A stretch of DNA of 64,000 nt from Anaerolineales bacterium (GCA_025056175.1 JANWWK010000043.1:1-64000); one strand, 5' to 3'; positions 40,061 through 49,569 are shown, counted from the first letter of the stretch. Notes: generated from the sequence alone by a model not told the origin. Numbers and translations are program-made.

Positions 40061-41822
40061 ACCCCCTCTGCGGCGCTTGCAGGTCGGCATAAGCGCCGCC
40101 GCGCTGCATCAATTCTTCGTGCGTTCCGGTTTCGACAATTTTCCCCTGTTTCAACACCACAATTTTATCCGCATTGCGGATGGTGGACAGGCGGTGGGCG
40201 ACGATGAAGGTTGTGCGTCCGCGCATCAGGCGCGCCAGGGCCTGCTGGATGAGCGCTTCGGATTCGGTGTCGAGGGCCGAGGTGGCTTCGTCGAGGATGA
40301 GAACGCGCGGATTGCGGATGAGCGCGCGAGCAATTGCCAGGCGCTGTTTTTGCCCGCCGGAGAGTTTTGCGCCGCGCTCGCCGATATGCGTTGCCAGGCC
40401 ATAGGGCATTTCACACACGAAATCCCAGGCGTTGGCATCGCGCAGGGCAGCCTCGACGTTTGAGTCGGGGACGTTTTCCAGCCCGTAGGTGATGTTGTCG
40501 CGCACCGTCCCCTCGAACAGAATCGACTCTTGCGGCACGACCGAGACAAAGCGACGGTACGTCCGCAGGTCGAGGGTGTTCATGTCGCGCCCATCGAGCA
40601 GGATTCGTCCGGCAGTCGGACGGATGAAGCCGATGACCAGGTTCAGGACGGTGGATTTGCCCGCGCCCGAAGGCCCCACGAAGGCTACATTCTGCCCGGC
40701 AGGGACTTCCAGCGAGAAATCGGTAATGGCTGAAACATCGGTATCAGGGTAGTGAAACGAAACGTTCTCAAAGCGGAACTCGCCTCGCACCGATTCGACC
40801 GGCAGTTTGCCCTCGTTCTGCTCCAGGTCGGGGGCTTTCAGCACTTCGCCCACCGAGTGAATCGACTCCATCCCTTTGCTGATGGGCGGCAGCAGGTTGA
40901 CCAGCACCATGACCGAACCGGTCAGGCTGGCAAAGTAGCCGCTCAACATGACCACGTCACCCGCGGTGATGGGCAAAATTTGGTAATAGGCCACCCAGGC
41001 GGCAGCGACCAGGCACAGGATGTTGAACATGCTATACGTCACCCACGAAAGCGAGCCGAAGATGGCGTTGAGCATATCCAGTTCCAGCCCGGCCTGGCGC
41101 ACGCGGGAGAGGGTTTCATCTACCCGCTCCAGCTCCTCCTGCTCCAGGCCGTGCGCGCGGGTGATGGGAATCAGGTGCGTCATTTCGGTCAGACGGGCAG
41201 CCATGCGTTCCACCTGACTGCGGAATTGCTGGTTGCGTTCGGCCAGGCCGCCCCGCATGGTCTGTACCAGCCAGGCCGAAACCGGCACAATCACCAGAAA
41301 GAACGGCAGGAAGGCCGGGGCGCGAATGGCAGTGATGACCAGCGCGCCCACCAGACCGCTCGATGCGCTCAGCCCGGCATCGAAGAGCGTGCGTACCATC
41401 TGTTCGATGTTCTCGACATCGCGCACCACCTTGCTTTGCAGCACCCCGGCGCTGGCGCGGGTGAAATAGCCAATCGAGAGCCGCTGTAACTGCCTCGAAA
41501 GTCCCGACCGCAGGCGCGTTTCCACGCAGCGCAGGGCGGTGCTCAACTGCCGCATGTACAGGACGTGCATCGGCATATTCTGGAAAATCAGGAGCGCCAG
41601 CAAGAGGGCGTTCCACCACAGTTCGGCAATCGGTTTTTGTTGGACAACCACGTCAACGATGTTGGCGGTCAGGAGTGGCAAGAGCCAGACCGGGCTGTGT
41701 TTGATGACGAAGGCAATCGCCGCCACCACTAGGCGCGGACGGTCGTTATCGAACAACAGCCAGAGCGTCTGAAGGGGGTGGCGGTTGAGAAAGTAGGATT
41801 CGAGGAAGGGTTGGGGTTTCAT
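40056..41822 (-). CDS. ABC exporter, fused membrane and ATPase domains
   Basis: 588 aa. The membrane domain (about 30-320) has six helices; the ATPase domain (about 350-585) has Walker A GPSGAGKST, Q-loop VPQESILFEG, signature LSGGQKQRLAIARAL, Walker B VLILDEATSALD and the His in IVAHRLST. It is a half-transporter of the lipid A/drug exporter class and should act as a homodimer or with a partner. The substrate is not predictable. Its ATG at 41822 has no clear ribosome-binding site; upstream lies a tandem repeat block. Confidence 0.92.
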   Translation of the reverse strand: MKPQPFLESYFLNRHPLQTLWLLFDNDRPRLVVAAIAFVIKHSPVWLLPLLTANIVDVVVQQKPIAELWWNALLLALLIFQNMPMHVLYMRQLSTALRCVETRLRSGLSRQLQRLSIGYFTRASAGVLQSKVVRDVENIEQMVRTLFDAGLSASSGLVGALVITAIRAPAFLPFFLVIVPVSAWLVQTMRGGLAERNQQFRSQVERMAARLTEMTHLIPITRAHGLEQEELERVDETLSRVRQAGLELDMLNAIFGSLSWVTYSMFNILCLVAAAWVAYYQILPITAGDVVMLSGYFASLTGSVMVLVNLLPPISKGMESIHSVGEVLKAPDLEQNEGKLPVESVRGEFRFENVSFHYPDTDVSAITDFSLEVPAGQNVAFVGPSGAGKSTVLNLVIGFIRPTAGRILLDGRDMNTLDLRTYRRFVSVVPQESILFEGTVRDNITYGLENVPDSNVEAALRDANAWDFVCEMPYGLATHIGERGAKLSGGQKQRLAIARALIRNPRVLILDEATSALDTESEALIQQALARLMRGRTTFIVAHRLSTIRNADKIVVLKQGKIVETGTHEELMQRGGAYADLQAPQRGL

Positions 41823-42064
41823 GCCAGTATCAATCTGTCCTTATGCGTTTTAAGGGGCGTGGCGCGGGCTTTAGCCTGTCGTGACCCGCCCGAAGATGGC
41901 GTTACACGGCAGGGTGGCGCGGGCTTTAGCCTGTCGTGACCCGCCCGAAGGCGGCGTTACCTGTCGTGACCCGCCTGAAGATGGCCGTTACATGGCAGGG
42001 TGGCGCGGGCTTTGGCCTGTCCCGAAGGCGGCGTTACTTGCGGTGGTATGCAGCATACACAGGT
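41823..42064. other. Gene-free stretch with an imperfect tandem repeat block
   Basis: Between the ABC exporter start and the epimerase-like stop. Four copies or part-copies of a GC-rich unit starting GTGGCGCGGGCTTTAGCCTG lie at 41859-41913, 41914-41960, 41961-41999 (5' part missing) and 42000-42037. Each holds GCGGGC and GACCCGCC arms that could pair, like REP-type elements. Open frames through it are artefacts of the repeat. Confidence 0.65.
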
Positions 42065-43609
42065 TCAGCGGATGTTCCGAAATTCGGCGCGATAAACGGT
42101 CAGGCCGTCTCTGGATTCGGTCTTCAGTGTGGACAGGTCGCCGCGCAAAAAGTAAGGCTGGATGGTGTTTTCGGCGGGTTTGTCCTGGAAGGCGTAATAG
42201 AGCGTCACAGGCTGTCCGTTCATTTGCTGGGCGGTCAGGTAGCCTATCAGCGCATGTTCAAAGGTGTGATAGGCGTTCTTCCAGGGCCAGGCTTTGGGCA
42301 GCGCGCCCGCTTTGGGCTGGTTGGTATCGTTGTCAATCGCCGTCCAGACCTCGCCGTGCTGGTGGTCTACGAAATAGCGGAAGTAGTAGTCGGTCGTGTG
42401 GGGCAGGTAGCGCGCCAGCGAGGGGTCAGAGAGCGCCATTTCCATCGTGAACTGATTGAGTTCATTGTAAACCCACCACTCCTTATCTTTCACCAGTTTT
42501 CCACCCGCTTCGTAGCCGTTGGCCCACGAGCCGTTTTCGGCGAGATAGGCTTTCTCCAGAATGCGCGGACCGTTGGTCTGGGCAAAGGAGACCAAATCCG
42601 GCACATCGGCAATCCGCCCGACGTGATAAATCATCCACATGGCCTTAATCGAGTGGCCGAAGTCTGTGCCTGCATTTTTGAGACTTTTTTGCGCGGGGTC
42701 GTTGACGGTCAGGAAGAACAGGCCGTCTTCTTCGGAATAAAACTCGTCCATCATCAGGTTGGCGAGTTTGACCATATCGGCTTTCCATTCGGTTTGTTCC
42801 GGTTCGGGCAGGAGCGGCGTGACCAGCACCATGTAGGCGTTGAGATTGTCCAATTGCGCCACCAGGCGTTTGTCGAGCGGGTTCGTGCCGCTGCCATCAG
42901 CGGCCTGCATCCATTGCAGAGCGTTCAGGTCGGGGTTGTAATAGTTCTCGAAGATGAAATCTTTGACGGCCAGAATGTCGGGCAGGACTTCGGGGTCGCG
43001 GGTCAGGTAGTAGTAGAAAGAAATGCCGAGCAGGGAGTAGGCCAGTTCCTGCGGGTTGCGGAATTTCGGGCCGGGTTCCCAGGCCTTGCTCTCGCCGTTC
43101 CACAGGGCATAGGTGCCGCCATTTTTGCGGTCAAAGGCGTTCTGGCGCAGATAGTCCACCCCGGCTTTGGCATATTGCAGGTAGCGCGGGTCGCCAGTCA
43201 GATGGAAGGCGACGCCATAGGCATAGGTCTGGCGTGAGCGCGAGACGGTGTACTCCAGGTCGAGCGCGAGCCAGCCGTTTTTGGCAATTTCGGGGCAGGG
43301 GTTCGATTTTTTATCATAAACCGTGCCGTCGTTACAGCGTTTGGTCGGAAATTTGCCGACCGGGTTGCCAAGGGCTTCCGGGCGGTCCCAAAACGGAAGC
43401 AGGTCTTCTTTGAAGTGCGTCATCCAGCGCTGACCATCGGGCAGGCTGGGAATGACCGTTGGCTCAACCGTGACCGGCGGCGCTGTCGTGACCGTTGGCG
43501 GAGACGTGACGGGTGGCAGCGCCGTGACCGGCGCGGCAACAGGCGCCGGCGCGCAGGCGGCCAGCAGGCTGAAGAGAAGAAGCAGGGTAAGCAGTTTGCG
43601 GAGGTTCAT
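42065..43609 (-). CDS. Exported lipoprotein of the AGE / cellobiose 2-epimerase-like fold
   Basis: 514 aa. The lipobox is LLAACAPAP (Cys about 19), followed by a long Pro/Val/Thr linker to about 55. The rest is an alpha/alpha-barrel like N-acylglucosamine/cellobiose 2-epimerases: GWLALDLEYTVSRSRQTYAYGVAF (about 112), GTYALWNGESKAWEPGPKF, LDNLNAYMVLVTPLLPE, TDFGHSIKAMWMIYHVGRI (His about 318) and WPWKNAYHTFEHALIGYL (His about 463). Known cellobiose/mannobiose epimerases are cytoplasmic, so an exported form is odd; it may instead be a lyase or hydrolase of the same fold. It is the last gene of the minus arm of the glucomannan locus. Confidence 0.75.
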   Translation of the reverse strand: MNLRKLLTLLLLFSLLAACAPAPVAAPVTALPPVTSPPTVTTAPPVTVEPTVIPSLPDGQRWMTHFKEDLLPFWDRPEALGNPVGKFPTKRCNDGTVYDKKSNPCPEIAKNGWLALDLEYTVSRSRQTYAYGVAFHLTGDPRYLQYAKAGVDYLRQNAFDRKNGGTYALWNGESKAWEPGPKFRNPQELAYSLLGISFYYYLTRDPEVLPDILAVKDFIFENYYNPDLNALQWMQAADGSGTNPLDKRLVAQLDNLNAYMVLVTPLLPEPEQTEWKADMVKLANLMMDEFYSEEDGLFFLTVNDPAQKSLKNAGTDFGHSIKAMWMIYHVGRIADVPDLVSFAQTNGPRILEKAYLAENGSWANGYEAGGKLVKDKEWWVYNELNQFTMEMALSDPSLARYLPHTTDYYFRYFVDHQHGEVWTAIDNDTNQPKAGALPKAWPWKNAYHTFEHALIGYLTAQQMNGQPVTLYYAFQDKPAENTIQPYFLRGDLSTLKTESRDGLTVYRAEFRNIR

Positions 43610-43689
43610 TGGGAGATTGCCTTATTGCCTGACGGGAGAAGGTCGTTTTGCCATCCGGGCCGGATACGAACGCCCGGACAAAAGAATCT

Positions 43690-43713
43690 CCCCTCTCCCG
43701 TTGGGGAGAGGGG
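43690..43713. repeat. CCCCTCTCCC hairpin element
   Basis: CCCCTCTCCC (43690-43699) and GGGAGAGGGG (43704-43713) form a 10-bp stem. The same core recurs at 45097-45134, around 45208-45230 and at 54268-54288. Confidence 0.65.
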
Positions 43714-43726
43714 CTGGCAGGAAGGT

Positions 43727-45037
43727 TTACTTGAACTGCGGTAGATACGGCGCGTTCTGGGCGAACATTTTGTCTACCATCTCGCGGATTTCGGACAGCG
43801 AGAGGACGGCTGCGGTCAGCGGGTCGTGCGCGATGGCCTGATAAACCAGCCGCCTGTCGCCGGTGAGCGCGGCCTCGACCGCCATTTCTTCAATTTGCGC
43901 GCTGAAATTCGTCAGCAGGGCGCACTGCGGCGGGAGCGCGCCGACATGCACGGGTTCGAGTCCCTTTTTGCTGGCCCACACCGGCACTTCCACGCACGCG
44001 CCTTGCGGCAGGTTGGTCACCAAACCGGTGTTCGGCACGTTGCCATTGAAGCAGAACGGCTCGCCGCCCTGTAAAGCGTTGATGATGTAAGCGGCGTACT
44101 CGTGTCCGCGCTCCAGTTCCACCGGCTGGTTGAACCAATCCTTAACTTCGTCCTGCCAGGTGCCTTCGCGCCGCTCGTATTCGCGCAAGATGTAGGCATA
44201 CTCGCCCGGATTCCAGCCCGTGCCATGCGTGCAGTATTTTTCAATCAGGTCGGGGCGTTTACGGAACCACCAGTTGTATTCGGAATTGTGTCCGCTCGAT
44301 TCGGTGACGTAGTAATCCAGCGCCAGGAACATTTCGTTGCGAACAATTTCTTCGTTGTACACTTCAGGCCGCTCGGTGATGGCTTTGCGGATGAGCGGAT
44401 AGGCGTCCTGGCCGTTCCACTCGAATTTGAGATACCAGGCCATGTGATTGATACCCGCGCAAGTGTAGGTGATTTCGCTCATCGGCGCGCCAATCCAGCC
44501 CGCCAGCATGGCTGCCGTCCCTTGCACGCTGTGACACAGGCCGGTCAGTTGAATTTTGCTCTCGCGCTGCATGGCGCGGCACAACATCGCCATCGGGTTG
44601 GTGTAGTTGAGCATGGTGGCGTCGGGGCAAAGGCGTTCCATGTCATGCGCAATGCTCAACATGACCGGGATGGTACGCAGGGCGCGGAAAATGCCAGAGA
44701 CGCCGCGCGTATCGCCGACGTTGATGTCCACCCCGTAGGCTTTTGGGATTTCGATATCGTGCCGCCAGACGCTCACGTCTCCGGCCAGGATGGTGACGAG
44801 GACGGCGTCCGCGCCTTCGAGGGCTTCTTCGCGGCTGAGGGTGGCCTGCACTTTGGCGGGGTAATTCCCGGCTTCAATGATGCGTTTCACCGAACGCTCG
44901 GCAAAGTCGAGCCGTTCCTGGTTGATGTCCATCAGGGCGATGGTGGAATCTTGCAAGAGCGGGAAGGTCAGGATGTCGCGCACCAGTCCGCGCGTGAAGC
45001 CGAGACTGCCTGCGCCGATAAAAGCAATTTTGGTCAT
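43727..45037 (-). CDS. GH4 family glycosidase, alpha-galactosidase-like
   Basis: 436 aa. GH4 enzymes use NAD and a divalent metal to cleave by oxidation-elimination. The Rossmann motif is [16 protein letters not shown] at the N-terminus; [10 protein letters not shown] (about 150) and [15 protein letters not shown] (about 172, with the metal-binding Cys-His) are GH4 hallmarks, followed by [10 protein letters not shown] (about 200, metal His). The CHSV motif is the one seen in MelA-type alpha-galactosidases. An alpha-galactosidase fits galactoglucomannan side chains. ATG 45037 follows AAAGGA; the longer frame upstream is a repeat element. No signal peptide, so it acts in the cytoplasm. Confidence 0.9.
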   Translation of the reverse strand: MTKIAFIGAGSLGFTRGLVRDILTFPLLQDSTIALMDINQERLDFAERSVKRIIEAGNYPAKVQATLSREEALEGADAVLVTILAGDVSVWRHDIEIPKAYGVDINVGDTRGVSGIFRALRTIPVMLSIAHDMERLCPDATMLNYTNPMAMLCRAMQRESKIQLTGLCHSVQGTAAMLAGWIGAPMSEITYTCAGINHMAWYLKFEWNGQDAYPLIRKAITERPEVYNEEIVRNEMFLALDYYVTESSGHNSEYNWWFRKRPDLIEKYCTHGTGWNPGEYAYILREYERREGTWQDEVKDWFNQPVELERGHEYAAYIINALQGGEPFCFNGNVPNTGLVTNLPQGACVEVPVWASKKGLEPVHVGALPPQCALLTNFSAQIEEMAVEAALTGDRRLVYQAIAHDPLTAAVLSLSEIREMVDKMFAQNAPYLPQFK

Positions 45038-45058
45038 GGGGAAAAATCCTTTCTGATT

Positions 45059-45258
45059 GTAGATTGTAGATTGGTAACTATCTACCCTCACCCTAACCCT
45101 CTCCCAACCCCCTGCGGGGGCAAGCGGGAGAGGGAAACGGAAGTGAAACACGGATTTTGTTTCCGAAAACGACAAATTTCAGTGAAATTTCCCCCCCTGT
45201 CCCGGCGGGAGAGGGGCCGGGGGTGAGGGCGGGTAGATAGTTACGTAGATTGTAGATT
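45059..45258. mobile_element. Putative MITE-like element with terminal inverted and flanking direct repeats
   Basis: TAACTATCTACCC (45075-45087) is the exact inverse of GGGTAGATAGTTA (45231-45243). Outside these, GTAGATTGTAGATT occurs on both sides (45059-45072 and 45245-45258) like a target duplication. Inside are inverted copies of the CCCTCACCC...CCCTCTCCC repeat, including a stem at 45097-45105/45126-45134. The element is about 170 bp, has no gene and sits between GH116 and GH4. Confidence 0.6.
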
Positions 45259-47817
45259 TCAGATTGCGGGCGGCGGGAGATGCGCCGTTATGGTCAGGTG
45301 GTCGCCGGGGGCGAGATGAATCGGCTGGCGGAAGCAGATTCGGCCTTCGGACGGATACGCTTCGAGCGGCTGACCGTTCAGGGAGACGGCGGGCGCGGCG
45401 GCGAGGGGCAGTTCTACGCTTTCGAGCGTTAAATTGCCTTCGGTCAGGACGATTTCCAGGCTGAAATCGTGATGTCCGCGCCGAATCGTCATTCGTCCCC
45501 AGCCGGCGCCGCACAGGAAGGGCGAGCGCAGGGCGCTGTGGCGCGTGTTCGGCTTCAGGCGCAGATGCCGCGCCGGAACATCCACCAGCAACCCCAGCCA
45601 GGCCTGCCAGGCGGCGTAGATGGATAGCGCGCGGGTGTAGAAATCGCCGCATTCGTTGTGCCGGAAGCGCATCCCGGCCTCGTCCAGGCGGTCGAAGACA
45701 TTCCGCAGGATGCCGAGCGCTTCTTCTTCCATGCCTTCGGCAAATAACTGCGCGGCAAAGAAGTATTCCGTGCCGGTCCAGGGGTTTTGCCACTGCGAAA
45801 ACGGCCACTCATCGGGGAATTCACCGTTCGGGCAGCTGCCATTCGCCAGAAAGCGCCCATCTGCGTTGATGTTGTAGGTCAGGATGGTGCGCAGCATGGT
45901 GCGGACGCGCTCATGGTCGAGGGCGCGCGGCAGGCCGGTGAGCAGGGCGACTGCTTCGCCGTTGAGGGCGTCGGTGTGCAGGCCGAGGTCAATCGGCTTG
46001 GCGGCCAGCAGGTTCAGGCGGGCATCCGCGTTACCAGATGATTCGGCTTCGCGCAGGACGGCTTTGTAATAATCGCCCTGCCAGAACAGCCGCTCAAAGG
46101 AGGCGCGTCCCGTTTCCCAGCGCGCCTGGCAATCCGCGGCGAAATCGTTCTCGCCGAGTACTTCGGCCATGGCTTTGGCGGCCTGCAACGCTGCCAGGTA
46201 CAGCCCGGACATATACGCCACCACGCCGACCATGTGCCAGTGGTCATAGGTGATGCCGCCTTCGGTGAAGGGCAGGCCAATGCCGAGCCGGTCGAGCGAT
46301 TGGACGAAGCGCAGGGCGCGGCAGGCGCTTTGCCAGTGGCGGCGCAACAGGGCCTGGTCGCCGCTCCAGCGCCAATCGCGGAAGAGCGCCAGGACGTATT
46401 GCAGGTTGACATCCCAGCGGTGATATTCGCCTTCGGGGATGTCTTCGGGGCGGATGTTGCGCTGGTAGGCGTGCGCCACCTGTCCGTTGGGGCGCTGGGC
46501 GGCCTGAATCAGGTCGAGGGCCGAGGCGCGCAGGGCCGGGAACAAGAGCGAAACACCGAACGAACCGTAATGCTCCACGTCCACCGTGTTCATGCCGCCC
46601 TGGCCGAGGCCCTCCCACAGCAGAAATTTGCCGTCTTTGCTGTACCAGGATGATTTGACGAGGGTGTTTGCCTGGTCGAGCAGCGCCAGCGCCAGCGCCG
46701 GGTCGAGGTCAGAATCGAGGATGGAATCGCTCCAGGCGCGGGAGCGGGCTTTCAGCGCGTCGGCTTCGTTCAGCAGGTAAGCCGCTACCTGCCCGGAATC
46801 GGCGAAGTGGTTCTCGTAGAATTTTCCGACGTAGACGCCCGCCCGGTCGTAATGGTTGGGGAAGTACCAGGTCAGGCCGGTGCGGATGTGGGCGGTTTCA
46901 CCGGGCTGGAGGCTGGTCTGCACGCTGACGAAGGACTGGTCGCGGAACATTGGCGCGTTCTGGGCTGCAAAGTGATATTCCTCGCGCGGGATGCGTGGCG
47001 GGATGCGCGGCCCATCCAGGTGGCCGGTGGTATAGAACGAGTAATATAAATTTTGCAGATAAGGGTTGTGCGAAACGGCGGAGATGGATTGTCCGGCGCG
47101 CGCGGCGGCAAAGACGCTCATCTCGCCGGTGGTTGGGCTTTGGGGGTCGCGCCCGCCTTTCATGCGGACGATGACGCCCGTCGAAGTGGTTTCCAGGCCG
47201 TGTTCGGGCGCGTAATCGGGGGTCTGGTCGAATCCGGCCAGGTTGCTGGTAATTTGCAACAGGCTGATTTCGAGCGGTTCGCCGGTCTGGCTGGTGAGGG
47301 TGAAGTCGAACACCGCGCCGGGGGTGGCGGAGGCAGCCTGGTCATGTGGGATGAACGGCGACCAGGCCAGCAGTTCGACCTGTACCGGCAGGGTGGGGTC
47401 GAGGTACTTCAGGCGCGTGAATGGAAATTCGGCAGTATGCTCGATAGCGCGCACGGTGGGGATGGTGGCGTATTTGTACGTGCGCGACATGTGTTCGCCC
47501 ACCAGCCAGCTGCCGCCTTGACCGACGAACAGGAAGCGGATTTGCGGCGCGCGCCCCGGCCGTCGCACCCGAAGCAGGAAACACAGGTCTTCGACACCGG
47601 TGTTTGGTTCGGAGAGCGGTTGTGGTTCGCCTTGAGACGCAATCTGATGCCGCCAGCCGTTCCAGGGCGCGGTATTCATGAAGGCATAATGGCGAAAGAC
47701 GCCATCGGCCCACAATTCCACGCCGCCGCAGCCCAGCCCGCCCAGGCACAGGCCTGAATCCAGGCCTTTTTCGATGAGAGTACGATTTTTGCGTTGAATG
47801 GAGGTATCCCAACCCAT
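45259..47817 (-). CDS. GH116 family beta-glycosidase
   Basis: 852 aa, no signal peptide. The N-terminal beta-sandwich domain (about 1-330) shows GLCLGGLGCGGVELWADGVFRHYAF and FPFTRLKYLDPTLPVQVELLAWSPFIPHD, strings typical of GH116 (beta-glucosidase / GBA2-like). The alpha/alpha-barrel (about 350-760) shows TVDVEHYGSFGVSLLFPAL, DVNLQYVLALFRDWRWSGD, GLPFTEGGITYDHWHMVGVVAYMSG and QWQNPWTGTEYFFAAQLFAEGMEEEA. GH116 enzymes release glucose or xylose from beta-linked ends. A terminator-like hairpin separates it from the binding-protein gene upstream. It probably acts on imported oligosaccharides in the cytoplasm. Confidence 0.85.
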   Translation of the reverse strand: MGWDTSIQRKNRTLIEKGLDSGLCLGGLGCGGVELWADGVFRHYAFMNTAPWNGWRHQIASQGEPQPLSEPNTGVEDLCFLLRVRRPGRAPQIRFLFVGQGGSWLVGEHMSRTYKYATIPTVRAIEHTAEFPFTRLKYLDPTLPVQVELLAWSPFIPHDQAASATPGAVFDFTLTSQTGEPLEISLLQITSNLAGFDQTPDYAPEHGLETTSTGVIVRMKGGRDPQSPTTGEMSVFAAARAGQSISAVSHNPYLQNLYYSFYTTGHLDGPRIPPRIPREEYHFAAQNAPMFRDQSFVSVQTSLQPGETAHIRTGLTWYFPNHYDRAGVYVGKFYENHFADSGQVAAYLLNEADALKARSRAWSDSILDSDLDPALALALLDQANTLVKSSWYSKDGKFLLWEGLGQGGMNTVDVEHYGSFGVSLLFPALRASALDLIQAAQRPNGQVAHAYQRNIRPEDIPEGEYHRWDVNLQYVLALFRDWRWSGDQALLRRHWQSACRALRFVQSLDRLGIGLPFTEGGITYDHWHMVGVVAYMSGLYLAALQAAKAMAEVLGENDFAADCQARWETGRASFERLFWQGDYYKAVLREAESSGNADARLNLLAAKPIDLGLHTDALNGEAVALLTGLPRALDHERVRTMLRTILTYNINADGRFLANGSCPNGEFPDEWPFSQWQNPWTGTEYFFAAQLFAEGMEEEALGILRNVFDRLDEAGMRFRHNECGDFYTRALSIYAAWQAWLGLLVDVPARHLRLKPNTRHSALRSPFLCGAGWGRMTIRRGHHDFSLEIVLTEGNLTLESVELPLAAAPAVSLNGQPLEAYPSEGRICFRQPIHLAPGDHLTITAHLPPPAI

Positions 47818-47837
47818 AAAAACTCTGCCTTTGCTCG

Positions 47838-47875
47838 AAAAGAGGGGCTGCCCTCGGGTAAGGAGGCAGCCCCTC
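47838..47875 (-). terminator. Hairpin between binding protein and GH116 genes
   Basis: On the minus strand GAGGGGCTGCC (47875-47865) pairs with GGCAGCCCCTC (47852-47842), followed by TTTT. It would reduce transcription from the binding-protein gene into GH116. Confidence 0.75.
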
Positions 47876-47907
47876 GCTGTGTCGCAGTTCTCGCTGTAAC
47901 TGAAGAA

Positions 47908-49506
47908 CTACTTCTTGGTTGCCTTCCAGGCGTCGTACTGGCGCTGCACTTCAGCTTTGACTTTGTCCACGCCGGCGGCCTTCAGTTCTTCGATGAACTT
48001 GGGCAGTTCGGTGGCCGGGTCAATGTAACCGTAGATAAGCGGCGTCCAGTATTTATCCGTAACGGCATTGAGGGCGGTGATTTCGGCCTCCACGGGGGTC
48101 TTGTTGAAACGGAAGCCCAGGGAAGGATGCGGGTAAGCGTCGTTGGCGTATTCGATGAGCAGGCGGTTCTTGTTGGGGTCTTCTTTGTTGGTTACGTACT
48201 GAATTTGCGTGTTGCCCCAGACCCATGGTCCTGGATGAGCCGTGTACCAGGAGCCATCAATCAGGTTGACACGGCCATCGGCCTCAAGCTGCCAGTGCTT
48301 GCCCTCCACGCCATACAGACAGATGTTCACGACTTTCTTGTCGGTATGCAGCAGGTTGATGAACTTCATGGCCTCGACCGGGTGTTCGGAGAGCGCCGGA
48401 ATAGCCATCATCGAACCGCCGGTGTGCATCGTGGCAATCACCTTCGGTGCCCATTCGATTTCGGCCACGCGCAGGTCAGGATTCCCAGAGGAGTTCATAA
48501 TTTCCTGCGCTTTGATGCCGTTGCCTTTGAGCGGCTGCGCAACGACGAAGAACTGACCGGCGTTCATCAACTTGTCAGGCTCGTAGCCAGTGAGGGCAGC
48601 TTCGGGGTGTACCCAGCCTTTCTCGCGCCATTCGCGAATGATGGTGACGTATTCGCGGAACCAATCGCTTTCGACGATGTTGACGATGGTTTCATCAAAT
48701 TTGCCGTTGGCATCCGGGATGCCGTACATGGTAATGATGTTTTGTGGCACGCCGCTGGCAAAGCCATCGAGCCAGGGTTCGAAGCCAGGCATGAAGTTGA
48801 CCAGATAAGGATATTCATTCGGGCGGGCGGCTTTGGCTTTTTCGAGCCAGGGTTCAAAGTCGCGCATGCTCTTGATTTTGGCAGCATCTTCTTTGGTGAA
48901 GCCAATCTGTTCGGCCAGAGTGACGTTGTAGATGAAACCATCTGGCACAGCCAGCTCTTTGTTGACCGGCACGGCATAGTTCACGCCGTTGACCTGCGTA
49001 CCGGTGATGAAGGCCGGGTTGAGGGTTTCGAGAATGCCTTTGCCATATTGCTCAAGCAGGTTGCCATTCGGGCCATTGTCGTCGTTGAGCGGCAGGAGCA
49101 GGCCCTGAGCCACGAGTTCGTTGTACTGCCACCAGTCGGCGGTGAAGAAGATGTCCATCTTCTCGCCAGCCTGGATGCCGGTGATGGCCTTGGAGAACCA
49201 ATCGCCCCAGCCGACGATGTTGAAGCGGACTTTGGCGCAGATTTTCGGCGCGATATATTCATTGAGCGCCGCTTCCACGTCCGGGCGGGCCGGGGTATCG
49301 CCGCTGCCGACCATGTACAGGTCAAGCGTCACGGGTTCGGTGCAGGCTGGTTCGGGCGCAGTAGTGGGAGCCGCCGGCTGTTCGCCGCCCGAAGGGGCCT
49401 GGGTCGGCTGCGCTGGAGCGGCGGGTTCCGGGGTCGCGGCAGGGCCGCCGCAGGCCGCCAGCAAGAAGGCCGCCAGCAAAAACAGGGAAACCAGTTTTCG
49501 TACCAT
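47908..49506 (-). CDS. Sugar ABC transporter binding lipoprotein, LplA type
   Basis: 532 aa. The lipobox is FLLAACGGP (Cys about 19), with a Pro/Ala/Thr linker to about 53. The binding domain resembles LplA/DUF3502 proteins: VTLDLYMVGSGDTPARPDVEAALNEYI (about 58), GEKMDIFFTADWWQYNELVAQG, FINLLHTDKKVVNICLYGVEGKHW (about 390) and the ending LPKFIEELKAAGVDKVKAEVQRQYDAW. Such proteins deliver oligosaccharides to LplB/LplC-type permeases, which are encoded just upstream. AAGGAG precedes the ATG. Downstream GH116 and GH4 point to beta-gluco/manno-oligosaccharides. Confidence 0.92.
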   Translation of the reverse strand: MVRKLVSLFLLAAFLLAACGGPAATPEPAAPAQPTQAPSGGEQPAAPTTAPEPACTEPVTLDLYMVGSGDTPARPDVEAALNEYIAPKICAKVRFNIVGWGDWFSKAITGIQAGEKMDIFFTADWWQYNELVAQGLLLPLNDDNGPNGNLLEQYGKGILETLNPAFITGTQVNGVNYAVPVNKELAVPDGFIYNVTLAEQIGFTKEDAAKIKSMRDFEPWLEKAKAARPNEYPYLVNFMPGFEPWLDGFASGVPQNIITMYGIPDANGKFDETIVNIVESDWFREYVTIIREWREKGWVHPEAALTGYEPDKLMNAGQFFVVAQPLKGNGIKAQEIMNSSGNPDLRVAEIEWAPKVIATMHTGGSMMAIPALSEHPVEAMKFINLLHTDKKVVNICLYGVEGKHWQLEADGRVNLIDGSWYTAHPGPWVWGNTQIQYVTNKEDPNKNRLLIEYANDAYPHPSLGFRFNKTPVEAEITALNAVTDKYWTPLIYGYIDPATELPKFIEELKAAGVDKVKAEVQRQYDAWKATKK

Positions 49507-49537
49507 TTTTCTTCTCCTTTTCTAGTGTTTTATTTGG

Positions 49538-49558
49538 TTATATGGAATGCCCATATAA
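49538..49558. promoter_or_regulatory. Palindrome between LplC-like and binding-protein genes
   Basis: TTATATGG (49538-49545) and CCATATAA (49551-49558) form an 8-bp dyad with a 5-bp gap, 32 bp before the binding-protein ATG on the minus strand. It could be an operator or an mRNA processing site. Confidence 0.4.
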
Positions 49559-49569
49559 TGACTGAAGAA

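Noticed and set aside
41859-42037. Repeat block considered as a CRISPR array
   Set aside because: The units are adjacent and imperfect, without unique spacers of constant length, and no cas genes are present.
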